Positions 40,065 through 48,469 of a stretch of 64,000 nucleotides of DNA are shown here, piece by piece. The notes beneath the pieces were generated by a model. It saw nothing but the letters and a program-made list of their open reading frames with translations. It was not told the DNA's origin and searched no databases. The stretch is from Candidatus Saganbacteria bacterium (lineage in GTDB: Bacteria > Margulisbacteria > WOR-1 > O2-12-FULL-45-9): NCBI GenBank assembly GCA_016932255.1, contig JAFGDE010000005.1, positions 31,690 through 95,689 on the forward strand. The letters run 5' to 3'. The translations under genes and the position numbers were made by a program. The stretch's first letter is position 1. Each line of letters begins with the position of its first letter.

Positions 40065-41087
40065 TCAGCCAAGCAGTTTCATTTTTACAAAGTCCTGGAT
40101 ATCAAGCATGCCGACCGGCTTATTGTTCTCGGTCACGATAATATTGTCATACTCGTGCTTGGAGAAGAGATCGACCGCTTCATGCAGCAAAGCCTCGGCC
40201 GACAAAGTGACCGGCTTATTGAACTTGAACTCGGACATCTTCATGTTGACGATATCCTTGCCCTTTTCTTTCAACTGCCGGCGGATATCGCCGTCAGTGA
40301 ATATGCCGATAAGCTGGCCTTTATCATCGACCACTGAGACCGCGCCAAGCCTGGACTCGGTCATTTCCGCGATCGCGTCCATGATCAGGCTGGTGCGCTT
40401 GCAGACCGGGTTCTTCCCCCTGATCGCGTCCTTGACCTTGACGGTCATAAGCTTGGTATGCTCCAGGAACTGCTCGGTGCCGACAGTTGTCAAAGCGTTA
40501 TCCGGCAGACGCTTCAGCACGCTCCAGGGCACAGTGCAGGCATGGGCTCCAAGCAAAAGGCCCTGCCTGACATGCTCGGGATGACGCACTGACGAGACCA
40601 TGATCTTGGTCTTGTAACCGTAATGATCGACGACCTTGACCGCCTGCTCTATCAGGGCCATAGCATCGTGCCCCTGATCGTGCAGCCTGCCCACCAGCGG
40701 GCAAATGTAGGTCGCGCCGGCCATCATCGCGGTCCACGCCTGATTGAGCGTGTAAACGAGATGGATGTTGACCTGGCAGCCTTCGTCGACCAGCGTGCGG
40801 CAGGCCCTGACACCGTAGGTCGAGACCGGGATCTTGAAGACCGGCTGTTTCTTCAGCGGCAGTTTCTTGATCCTGTGGGCCTCGGCGATGATCTCATCAT
40901 AGCTTTCGCCGAGAGCTTCCACGTGGAGACTGGGCACCATACCGGAAAGCTTGACAATGGCCGCGTCGATATCAGTGATCCCGTGCCGGTACATGAATGT
41001 CGGCGTCGTCGTCAAACCCGTCAAAATACCCAGTTTCGCAGCAGCCTCGATCTCTTCGAAATTAACCGAATCCAAAAACAATTCCAT
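40065..41087 (-). CDS. Transaldolase/F6P-aldolase-like domain fused to KdsD-type CBS pair
   Basis: This 340-residue protein has two parts. Residues 1-213 are a short class I aldolase of the TalC/FSA group: MELFLD with Asp6, FKIPVS with Lys85 (the Schiff-base lysine, at the same position as in E. coli FsaA from memory), NIHLVYTLNQAWTAMMAGATYICPLVGR, SSVRHPEHVRQG. Where FsaA has Tyr131 this protein has Leu131. Residues 215-339 are two CBS domains, with RLGAVSVVDDKGQLIGIFTD then GDIRR, hallmark of arabinose-5-phosphate isomerase KdsD. KdsD itself (SIS plus CBS) is absent from the operon. The start has AGGAGGTAAGGATC. It may supply arabinose 5-phosphate or another ketose phosphate. Confidence 0.88.
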   Translation of the reverse strand: MELFLDSVNFEEIEAAAKLGILTGLTTTPTFMYRHGITDIDAAIVKLSGMVPSLHVEALGESYDEIIAEAHRIKKLPLKKQPVFKIPVSTYGVRACRTLVDEGCQVNIHLVYTLNQAWTAMMAGATYICPLVGRLHDQGHDAMALIEQAVKVVDHYGYKTKIMVSSVRHPEHVRQGLLLGAHACTVPWSVLKRLPDNALTTVGTEQFLEHTKLMTVKVKDAIRGKNPVCKRTSLIMDAIAEMTESRLGAVSVVDDKGQLIGIFTDGDIRRQLKEKGKDIVNMKMSEFKFNKPVTLSAEALLHEAVDLFSKHEYDNIIVTENNKPVGMLDIQDFVKMKLLG

Positions 41088-41115
41088 GATCCTTACCTCC
41101 TGAATAATTTTTAAT

Positions 41116-43164
41116 TCAAACTGCAGTCAGTTTTTCGGCCTTCTTTTCCACACTCTCCTTTCCCCATAAGCGACTGAATTGTTCGTTGGCGTAAGCCATC
41201 GCCTCGCCGCGCGTCCTTCCGCGGTCGAACTGCTCCAACAACCACCCCAGATACTGGCCCATCCTGGAAGCCGCCCGACCGTCCTGGAACATATCCTTCT
41301 GCTTCAGCACAGGAACAAGCTCTTTGCTGCCAAGCTCGGCGCAGCTGTTCTGGTCGCGGCGAAAAGCATCCACAGACCCGAGCAGGTTATCGACATCGTC
41401 AAAAACAAGCTTGTTCCTGCCCCATTCGTATTCAGGATAAGCATACAAGCCTTCCAGGTCCAGATAAAGCACCCGGCAGCCGGAGAGGAAGCATTCCAAC
41501 GAAGTGCTGCCGCCGATCAGCAAAGAAACGACCATATCGGCGGCCTGGGCCGCCTCGGTGGGATAATTATCCGCGCTGTACTTGCCCTGCATGAAAACAC
41601 ATCGTCCGGTCGCCTCGGCCTTTTTTATCAGCTCGGCGATGCCGGGCAGCCGCCTGGTCAGCGTGCCAGGACGTTTCGGGCTGCAGATCAGGCCAACAGC
41701 AGGGTCAGAGATCACCCAGTTCAATAATTTGCCGTAGATGAACGCGCTTCGCTCATGCGGGATAACGCTCATTCTCGCGTCGGACGAGTTCTCGTCAAAA
41801 TAGCACAGGATGAACTTTGCTCCTTTATCCGTCAAGCTGCGGCGCAAGGCGCGGGCCCGGTCCTTGACCAGCGCAAAGGAATAATCGCTGTGAAAACCCG
41901 AGTAGACCAGCGTTTCGTTGCGGGAACCGGACCTGTCCATCCGCTGGCGGTAATAAGGGCCGAACAGGAACATGACATCGGCCGATGAAGCCAGGATCGA
42001 ATTGGGGATCGGCCAGTTCGAGATCTGCTGACTGACGCTGATGCCGCCGGCGTCGCGCAGGGCAAGATGCCTGGGGATCCTTAATGGATCAAAATCAACG
42101 AAATCGACATTGACCCTGATATTGTATTGCTTGAAAAGGTCCAGCATCCTCACGTATTCCATATTGAAACGCATGATCCCGGCCAAGCTGCTCAGGTGGA
42201 GCGCCCGCAGGCTCAGGCTTTCCCTGAGCAGCAGCAAAAATGTCAGCATGCCGAGCTTAAGCGATCTCGCGGCCGCTGAGATCGACGGCCGATAGAACTC
42301 CATGCCTGTCCTGCCCGCGGCCCTGCAAGACATTGCCAGGGATTGGATCCTTTGCTGCGCCAGCAGGTCTGTCATATCTTTTGTGGCCGGGGCATCCTCA
42401 CGCTCAAAATAGATCATGATCCGATCGGCCGGGATGTCGGACATCAATATCCAGGGAAAATCGCATCGTTTGGTCTTGTCAAAGGTCAGCCCGCGCAGCG
42501 TGTAAAGGCTGGCCAGCCTGGGCCGCCTGTCCTCGCCAAGAGCCGGCCGGCGCCGGCCTGACGAGAGCGAGCGGGACAACATGATCAGCGAGCCGGCCAG
42601 GCTGGCCGCCGCCCGAACGATCGCTTTTGTCAAGCGCCGGAAAGAGAAAGCAGGCCGGACCCTGACGCCATACCTCTGCAAAGCGAATTCTTTCAGCACA
42701 TTATCATAATGGCTTGGTTCGATCGCGAACTCCAGCTCGTCCTGCCGGCTGAGCCGCTCTTTATCAGCGTACCAGGCAATGACCTGGAACAGAATGAGCA
42801 GGTCGCTGAATTCCTCACAGGCCAGCTTTCTGAAATACAGCCTGACCTTGTCAGGAGCGGAATAGATCCTGCCCAAAGAAGACATAAGGCGCGACCGGCA
42901 CAGGACCTTATTCTCTATTTCTTCGCCCAGGTCCAACAGGTCCTTGCCGTATATTTTTGGAAAAAGAGCCTGGCCTGAGCTGTCTTTCAGTTCATGCAGG
43001 TTGAACTTGAACTGCTGGAGCCGGCCGTTCAATTTCAAGAAAGAAGCTAAGCCAAGAGCCGGCCCGGACGCGTCAAAATAATACAGCCGCTCGCCCGTTC
43101 TTCTGGAGAGAAAAGCGGCCAGGACATCCGGAACCCCAAGATATTGGTAAAACCTCAACTTCAT
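41116..43164 (-). CDS. Large surface-carbohydrate transferase-like protein B
   Basis: This protein has about 682 residues and is of the same broad type as the proteins at 38269-40053 and 46538-48469. The C-terminal part has FILCYFDENSSD, GLICSPKRPGTL, and ADMVVSLLIGGSTSLECFLSGCRVLYLDLEG, a GT-B donor-site motif with the conserved small-residue/Glu/Gly pattern. The N-terminal half is unassigned and includes a hydrophobic stretch near residue 200. The start is uncertain: 43164 (GGGAG upstream, rather distant) or 43200, which would overlap the methyltransferase gene. CMP-activated sugar transfer is inferred from context only. Confidence 0.6.
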   Translation of the reverse strand: MKLRFYQYLGVPDVLAAFLSRRTGERLYYFDASGPALGLASFLKLNGRLQQFKFNLHELKDSSGQALFPKIYGKDLLDLGEEIENKVLCRSRLMSSLGRIYSAPDKVRLYFRKLACEEFSDLLILFQVIAWYADKERLSRQDELEFAIEPSHYDNVLKEFALQRYGVRVRPAFSFRRLTKAIVRAAASLAGSLIMLSRSLSSGRRRPALGEDRRPRLASLYTLRGLTFDKTKRCDFPWILMSDIPADRIMIYFEREDAPATKDMTDLLAQQRIQSLAMSCRAAGRTGMEFYRPSISAAARSLKLGMLTFLLLLRESLSLRALHLSSLAGIMRFNMEYVRMLDLFKQYNIRVNVDFVDFDPLRIPRHLALRDAGGISVSQQISNWPIPNSILASSADVMFLFGPYYRQRMDRSGSRNETLVYSGFHSDYSFALVKDRARALRRSLTDKGAKFILCYFDENSSDARMSVIPHERSAFIYGKLLNWVISDPAVGLICSPKRPGTLTRRLPGIAELIKKAEATGRCVFMQGKYSADNYPTEAAQAADMVVSLLIGGSTSLECFLSGCRVLYLDLEGLYAYPEYEWGRNKLVFDDVDNLLGSVDAFRRDQNSCAELGSKELVPVLKQKDMFQDGRAASRMGQYLGWLLEQFDRGRTRGEAMAYANEQFSRLWGKESVEKKAEKLTAV

Positions 43165-43183
43165 TCTGTCGTCATTTCTCCCA

Positions 43184-43969
43184 TTATAGACCAGACTCAT
43201 CCTTCACAAAGAGACGGATCGTATTGTTCTTATAGATATGCTCTTCCTTGTACGGCATCGGCAGGCAGGCGCAGTTGCCGGTAAAGACCTTGCTCACGAT
43301 CATTTTATAGCCCTGCTTCTCGACCAGCTTCTTGAAATCCTTGGGATAGGCGTTGTAGGAGCCTTCGTTCTCCAAGATCAGTATGAATTTCCGGCTGATG
43401 CGGGCCATATCCTTGAATATATGATTATGTTTCGGATGGATATTGACCAGGACTGAATGGCAAAAGACCAGTTCAAACTGGTCCTTCGCGAACGTCTTGA
43501 TGACCTCGGTCACATCTCCGACGATCAGCCGGCTGTGCTCATACATGTCAGGAAAAACGGTCTTTGACAGTTCGACGGCCTTTGGCCCGATCTCAACGCC
43601 CGTAAGGTCCGTATAACCGTGCCGGTAAAGGTAATCAAGCGACCGGCCGACATTGCACCCAAGTTCCAGGACCGGGCTTTGCTTGTCCAGATAAGGCAGG
43701 ACGTCCCTGAACAGTTCGGCCAAAGAATTGTCCTCGCCCACATAAGTTTCCGGAACATCGATCGCCCCGTCATCGCCCTGCTCCTTCCAGCGCCTTTTAC
43801 TGCCGAGATCCGAACAGGAAAAGAACGGCTTGATGCCGCGGGTGGCAAGAAAGACCGACAGCCTGTAATACCGGTACTTGAACACCCGGTTATTGAGCAG
43901 CAGGTTCAGAACAGTCCTGTACAAGCTGCCGATCGCTCCCAGGACCTTGCGCAGAACTTGTTTTACCAT
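43184..43969 (-). CDS. SAM-dependent class I methyltransferase
   Basis: This 261-residue protein has an N-terminal basic and hydrophobic segment (1-50). The SAM-binding motif I is VLELGCNVGRSLDYL, with acidic motif II in LTGVEIGPKAVEL and the catalytic region FELVFCHSVLVNIHPKHNHIF. The last third has CACLPMPYKEEHIYKNNTIRLFV. O- or C-methylation of the neighbouring sugar or cyclitol is likely but unproven. The start at 43969 follows GGAGG by 9 bases; it overlaps the SDR gene by 7 bases. Confidence 0.85.
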   Translation of the reverse strand: MVKQVLRKVLGAIGSLYRTVLNLLLNNRVFKYRYYRLSVFLATRGIKPFFSCSDLGSKRRWKEQGDDGAIDVPETYVGEDNSLAELFRDVLPYLDKQSPVLELGCNVGRSLDYLYRHGYTDLTGVEIGPKAVELSKTVFPDMYEHSRLIVGDVTEVIKTFAKDQFELVFCHSVLVNIHPKHNHIFKDMARISRKFILILENEGSYNAYPKDFKKLVEKQGYKMIVSKVFTGNCACLPMPYKEEHIYKNNTIRLFVKDESGL

Positions 43970-44724
43970 GCGCTCCAACCTCCATCCACCGACAGGACCT
44001 CGCCGGTCACGTAATCAGACATGTCCGATGAAAGGAAAAGGCAGGCGTTCGCCACGTCCCTGGCCGAGCCCCAGCGCTTCTGGGGAGTTCTATCCAGAGT
44101 GAACTGGTACAGTTCTTTCTTCTGCTTAAAATTGTCGGCATAGGATGTCTCGCAAAAGCCGGGCGCCAGGACATTAACGTTGATGTTATACGGCGCCCAT
44201 TCAAGCGCCAGACATTTGGTCAAAGAGATAATGCCGCCTTTGGAGGCGCCATAAGCGGAAAGATCGGGCAGGCCCAGCGTCCCCACGACCGACGCCATAT
44301 TGATGATCCTGCCGGACTTTTGCTTGATCATCTGGCGGCCGGCTTCCCGGCACATGAGATAAGTGCTGCCCAGGTTGGTCCAGATGACCTTGTGCCATTC
44401 ATCGCTGGGAATATCCATGAACGACTTCCTGAAACGGATGCCGGCATTATTGACCAGGACATCGATGCGGCCGAACTTCTCAATGACCTGACGGACAAAA
44501 GCCGTGACCGCGGCTTCATCAGAGACATCGCCGGCGGAGATCATGACCCGCGAGCCGGACATTTTCTTTTCCGCGACCAGGCTTTCAAGATCATCTTTAC
44601 TGCGGGAGATCAGGGCCAGTTTCGCCCCGGAACCATAGAACAGCCCGGCGACCTCTCTTCCGATCCCCTTGCCTGCGCCGGTAACGATACAGACCTTGTC
44701 TTTGAGCATTTCGTTATTTGTCAT
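43963..44724 (-). CDS. Short-chain dehydrogenase/reductase (FabG-like)
   Basis: This 253-residue classical SDR has TGAGKGIGREVAGLF, NNAGIRFRK, the catalytic Ser in NMASVVGTL and YGASKGG (Tyr-x3-Lys), then VNVLAPGFCET and the C-terminal SVDGGWSAW. The chain is of the gluconate-5-dehydrogenase/FabG group. It is three bases after the AroB-like cyclase gene, which suggests it reduces the cyclic ketone that cyclase makes. Start has AAGGAGTAGGAC. Confidence 0.9.
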   Translation of the reverse strand: MTNNEMLKDKVCIVTGAGKGIGREVAGLFYGSGAKLALISRSKDDLESLVAEKKMSGSRVMISAGDVSDEAAVTAFVRQVIEKFGRIDVLVNNAGIRFRKSFMDIPSDEWHKVIWTNLGSTYLMCREAGRQMIKQKSGRIINMASVVGTLGLPDLSAYGASKGGIISLTKCLALEWAPYNINVNVLAPGFCETSYADNFKQKKELYQFTLDRTPQKRWGSARDVANACLFLSSDMSDYVTGEVLSVDGGWSAW

Positions 44725-44727
44725 GTC

Positions 44728-45876
44728 CTACTCCTTTATAATGTGATCAAAGGCTTCCTGGATCAGAGCGAAAGGCACATCAGGATACACACTGCTCTGG
44801 CCGATGGCCTGCGACAGGACCAGCCTGATGCGGTTGTCCTTGCGCTTTTTATCCTTGTTCACGTTCTTGAGGCATTCTTCGATCAATTCCGCCCGGTCAA
44901 AACCGATCCGCGCCGATTCGACCAGGACCGGCAACTCATAGCTTTTGAGGATATCATTCTGCGCCAGATAAATATCCTCGGCCTGTTTCAGATAAGCCCT
45001 GGCGATATAGGCCGCGGCCATTATCCCGATAGCCACGCCTTCGCCATGACGGAAGGTCTCTCCCTGGCCATTCTCAGTGGAGATCTCGATCGCGTGGCCC
45101 AGGGTATGGCCGTAATTGAGCTTCAGCCGCTTGCCGCCCTCCTTGACGTCGCCCTTGACATGGTCGACCTTAATCCCGATGGAGCGCGACAGCACGTTCA
45201 ACAAATGCTCGTCGGACCGGGCCATAACCTGGCCGGTATTGTCCCGCAGGTAATCAAAGAACCCTCTGTCGGAGATAATGGCGCACTTGATCGCCTCCGC
45301 CAGGCCGGCCTTATAATCCCGGAAAGGCAAGGTCGTGACAAAATCAAGGTCAATGATGTTCATCACCGGATGATAGTAATTGCCGATCGCGTTGATGGTC
45401 TTGCGGAAATTGACCGCGACCTTGCCGCCGATACTGCTGTCCAGCATGGCCATCAGCGTTGTCGGGACCTGGACCAGATTGATGCCGCGCAGGTACGTGC
45501 TGGCCACAAAACCTCCCAGATCGCCGACAACCCCGCCGCCAACGGCGATCAGGGTCGAATCGCGGGAAAAATCGTTGCTCTCCAGCACGCCGAAGATCTT
45601 CAGGGCCTCGTTGATGTTCTTGTTGATCTTGCCGCCGGGCAAGGCATGCTCAAAGACCTCAAAGCCCGCGGCTTTCAGCCCGGACACCAGTTTTGACTGG
45701 ATGGTCTTTTCTAGAAAGGCGTCGTAGAGCACCAGCACCTGACGGTTCTTCGTCTTTTGCGCCAGCATTGCGCCGGTCTCGCCGATAATGCCGCGGCCGA
45801 GGCTGATCTCGTAGCTTGAGCCATCGAAATCTATCGGTATGCGTTTCAATAAATTACTGTTCATTTCGCCCTTCAT
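44728..45876 (-). CDS. 3-dehydroquinate-synthase-like sugar phosphate cyclase
   Basis: This 382-residue protein has the AroB fold: GGGVVGDLGGFVASTYLRGI (NAD site), VPTTLMAMLDSSIGGKVAVN, LPFRDYKAGLAEAIK, YGHTLGHAIE and HGEGVAIGI, so the metal-binding Glu/His/His set is in place. The substrate loop differs: the family's GKN-x-IG reads TIN-A-IG, replacing a conserved Lys by Ile. It sits between a CMP-sugar-synthetase-like gene (ATGA overlap) and an SDR, not with aromatic amino acid genes. Formation of a carbocyclic sugar (cyclitol) from a heptulose or similar phosphate is inferred; true dehydroquinate synthase is the alternative. Confidence 0.85.
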   Translation of the reverse strand: MKGEMNSNLLKRIPIDFDGSSYEISLGRGIIGETGAMLAQKTKNRQVLVLYDAFLEKTIQSKLVSGLKAAGFEVFEHALPGGKINKNINEALKIFGVLESNDFSRDSTLIAVGGGVVGDLGGFVASTYLRGINLVQVPTTLMAMLDSSIGGKVAVNFRKTINAIGNYYHPVMNIIDLDFVTTLPFRDYKAGLAEAIKCAIISDRGFFDYLRDNTGQVMARSDEHLLNVLSRSIGIKVDHVKGDVKEGGKRLKLNYGHTLGHAIEISTENGQGETFRHGEGVAIGIMAAAYIARAYLKQAEDIYLAQNDILKSYELPVLVESARIGFDRAELIEECLKNVNKDKKRKDNRIRLVLSQAIGQSSVYPDVPFALIQEAFDHIIKE

Positions 45877-46541
45877 TTTAAATGGCTGAAAAAACCGGCG
45901 TTGACGATCAGTTCAGCGATCTCGAAATCCTCCGGCGTGTCGATATCGTGCCCTTCGAAATGATCGATGCTGCGGATATACGGTTTGTTGCCGATGCGCC
46001 GCTTGGTCTTCAGGAAAAAGTCCCGCTTGAAGACATAGAGCGACGACTGCTCGGTAATGATCGGCTCGATATCCTGCGTCCGCGGCGTCGGCTTGTCCAA
46101 AGAATAATTGAGCGGCTTGCCCTTGAACCAGGCGAACTTCTTGAAAGAATACGCGGTAAAGGCCGAGTCATATTCCCCGGACAGGACCTTGGCCAGGCAC
46201 TCGGAAACGGTTTCCGGCTTCAGGAACGGTGAAGTGACATGCAGCAGCACGATGATATCGGCATCGTTGAGCTTAAGGAACTCGCTGATGATGTCCTGTA
46301 TCGTGGTCTGCGCCGTGTCCAGGCTGGCCGGCCGCTTCAGGTAGGTATATTCCAGGTCGTCCTCGATATGATCGCAAATGCTCGGCTCGGAGGCAAAGAC
46401 CACCGCCTCGTCGATCCCCTTGACCTTGTTCAGCACCCTGAGGGAATAATTGATCAACGGGATGCCGCCCAGTTCCTTGATGTTCTTCTGGGGCACACGT
46501 TCGCTGTTCAGCCGGGACGGGATAAAACCTGCTACTTTCAC
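45873..46541 (-). CDS. NeuA/CMP-sugar-synthetase-like cytidylyltransferase
   Basis: This 222-residue nucleotidyltransferase has FIPSRLNSERVPQKNIKELGG (the CTP-binding IPARxxSxRxxxKN-like loop), LLHVTSPFLKPETVSECL and the C-terminal HFEGHDIDTPEDFEIAE with metal-binding Asp residues, as in NeuA/NeuA-like acylneuraminate cytidylyltransferases. It starts at GTG with GGAGGTG upstream and overlaps both neighbours by 4 bases. Its coupling to an AroB-like gene suggests it activates the product of that branch with CMP or CDP rather than a nonulosonate, which has its own SpsF at 55252. Confidence 0.83.
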   Translation of the reverse strand: MKVAGFIPSRLNSERVPQKNIKELGGIPLINYSLRVLNKVKGIDEAVVFASEPSICDHIEDDLEYTYLKRPASLDTAQTTIQDIISEFLKLNDADIIVLLHVTSPFLKPETVSECLAKVLSGEYDSAFTAYSFKKFAWFKGKPLNYSLDKPTPRTQDIEPIITEQSSLYVFKRDFFLKTKRRIGNKPYIRSIDHFEGHDIDTPEDFEIAELIVNAGFFSHLK

Positions 46542-48469
46542 TTTAACACCTCCGATTTCAGCCTGAAGGCTGAATCGATATATTCATAAAGAGCGCGGCG
46601 GTCGACCTGAGGAAAGGCATAGCGGCTGAAATCCACCCGCCCTTCAGCGATCAGGCCGCGCTGTTTCGCCACAGCGCCCAAAGCCACCGCCAGGATCGAA
46701 GGATCGCTGACATAACAGACCGGCAGGAACGATGCCAGGTCCCCGGGATCAAAGGCCGGCAGCTGAAAATGGTTGTATCTGGCCCATTTGTCATAAAGCA
46801 CCACCGGGATCCGGTTAAGCAAAGCCTCATCGATCGCGGTCGAAGAATAGCTTAACAGGATATCGGTCGCGGCCAGGATGTCCGAGAACGGGCCGCTGCT
46901 GCAGATATTGTACTTATCAGATACTGGCAGCAAGGACCTCAGTTCCTCGTCGTTCAGGCTGAAGCCCGGATGCGGCCTGATGACCAATCTCATTTTATCG
47001 TTCTGCTCCACAGCCCTGACGATATCGCTAAGACTGGAGATGAACTCGTCCGCTGTCTCGATGAAATAACCGCGGAATCCCTTCCGGTTCTTAACCGTGG
47101 TCGCATGGGTGACGACTATCTCGTCCGGGGAAAACCCCAGCTTCGCTTTAGCTTCGCGCTTGTCACGGCCGGACAGATCGGCAAAGTTCAACGGCCCGGT
47201 CCTGATCTCGCCATTCTTGACCCAGGGGTATTTTTGCTTGAAATAATGCAGGTGGTCCGCCTGGACCGGCGTGGCAATGGCGATATCCGTATAATCGCCC
47301 AACATGAACCCGCGGCAAAGCTCCAGCATTTCCATCTCATGGACCTCATCGACCGGCCTCGGATGGGCGCCGTGGGACACGAACAGCGAACGTATGCCGA
47401 GCGTTTTGGACAGCTCGCCCACAACGCTCCAGACATATCTGGATAACGGAGAAATGATCAACTGGATATGAAGATCGCGGACAAGCAGTTTCAGGCGGCG
47501 CGCCTGTCCGTAAAGGACCTGCAGATGCAGCTTGAAAGGCTGGCTGATCCTTGCGCGCAACAGCTCAAGAAAGTCCACGCCTTTGTGCCGGAACGACGCA
47601 CCGGAAGCCTGTTCGAAGATATGGTCGAACGCCTGGTCAAGGCCCGACGGGATACTTGTTCCATCGAACGGTTCGGCGTTAAGATCGACCCAGAAGTGAC
47701 CGGTAAAGAAACCGCTCACCGCCAGGAACAGCGATCTCAACCGGCCGCCCGGGGCGTCCTCAGGCAAGAGAGATACGAACAGAACGTTCTGTACGTTCTT
47801 TGAGATCTCGCGCTTAAGCTGAGCAAAACCCCATTTATCCCCCGGAATGAGGATGACCTTCTTCCTGGAATAAGAGATAAAGGCCTTAAGCAACTTCAGG
47901 GTCAGCCTGTCCAGCAGATACGAGGACCGCTTTTTCTGTTGCCGGACGACCGGCCCGGCTTCCTTCCGGGCGCCGCCGATCGGATTAAAAGGCAGGCCTT
48001 TCTGCCCGGCGTACAGGGCGACAAGCTGGCCGAGAAAACGGTCGCGGTCGGTGATGTACAGGGACGATTGCTCCGCGCCGCTGACACAGGCGAACAGCTC
48101 GACCTTCCCATACTTGGCACAGACCGCATCGATGATCTCGATCTGCCTGATAACATGATAAAGGACGAATAACAGGTGGAATTTCAACTCCAGAAGATAG
48201 GCCCGGCTGACATTATCCTCATCAGTGAAGACGAACGCGTCCGCCACATGGTCCATTATCTCCTTGCCGCGAACGATCATCCGGCGATGGGAATCATTAT
48301 CAAAATAAGGCAGCGTGGTCTCATAGGCCGCGCCCTGCCGCTTCAAATAGTTCTGGAGCTTCAGTTCCAAAGCGATGATCCTGTAATCCTCAGGCCGGCC
48401 GCCCTGCCCGCGGACAAAGGCCAGGAACTCCAGATATTCATCAACAAATTCCAACAGGACTATCTTCAC
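46538..48469 (-). CDS. Large surface-carbohydrate transferase-like protein C
   Basis: This 643-residue protein is the third of its kind in the locus. The C-terminal half shows ITLTHATTVKNRKGF-like EIVVTHATTVKNRKGF, MRLVIRPHPGFSLND, and ATDILLSYSSTAIDEALLNRIPVVLYD, the GT-B donor-site pattern also found in CMP-KDO-type capsule transferases. The N-terminal 300 residues are unassigned. It starts at GTG, overlapping the methyltransferase stop by four bases, with no separate ribosome binding site, so it is read by coupling. Function as a glycosyltransferase for an unusual activated sugar is inference. Confidence 0.62.
   Translation of the reverse strand: MKIVLLEFVDEYLEFLAFVRGQGGRPEDYRIIALELKLQNYLKRQGAAYETTLPYFDNDSHRRMIVRGKEIMDHVADAFVFTDEDNVSRAYLLELKFHLLFVLYHVIRQIEIIDAVCAKYGKVELFACVSGAEQSSLYITDRDRFLGQLVALYAGQKGLPFNPIGGARKEAGPVVRQQKKRSSYLLDRLTLKLLKAFISYSRKKVILIPGDKWGFAQLKREISKNVQNVLFVSLLPEDAPGGRLRSLFLAVSGFFTGHFWVDLNAEPFDGTSIPSGLDQAFDHIFEQASGASFRHKGVDFLELLRARISQPFKLHLQVLYGQARRLKLLVRDLHIQLIISPLSRYVWSVVGELSKTLGIRSLFVSHGAHPRPVDEVHEMEMLELCRGFMLGDYTDIAIATPVQADHLHYFKQKYPWVKNGEIRTGPLNFADLSGRDKREAKAKLGFSPDEIVVTHATTVKNRKGFRGYFIETADEFISSLSDIVRAVEQNDKMRLVIRPHPGFSLNDEELRSLLPVSDKYNICSSGPFSDILAATDILLSYSSTAIDEALLNRIPVVLYDKWARYNHFQLPAFDPGDLASFLPVCYVSDPSILAVALGAVAKQRGLIAEGRVDFSRYAFPQVDRRALYEYIDSAFRLKSEVLK

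Noticed and set aside
44320..45696. 458-codon open frame on the plus strand opposite the SDR and the AroB-like cyclase
   Set aside because: It has no recognisable motif and no ribosome binding site, and the minus-strand genes in the same place are well conserved and coupled to neighbours. It is a codon-usage shadow.
44728..45876. Housekeeping dehydroquinate synthase (aroB)
   Set aside because: The fold is right, but the Lys of the substrate loop is missing and the gene is embedded in a sugar-activation module, so a plain aroB label would mislead. It remains possible.
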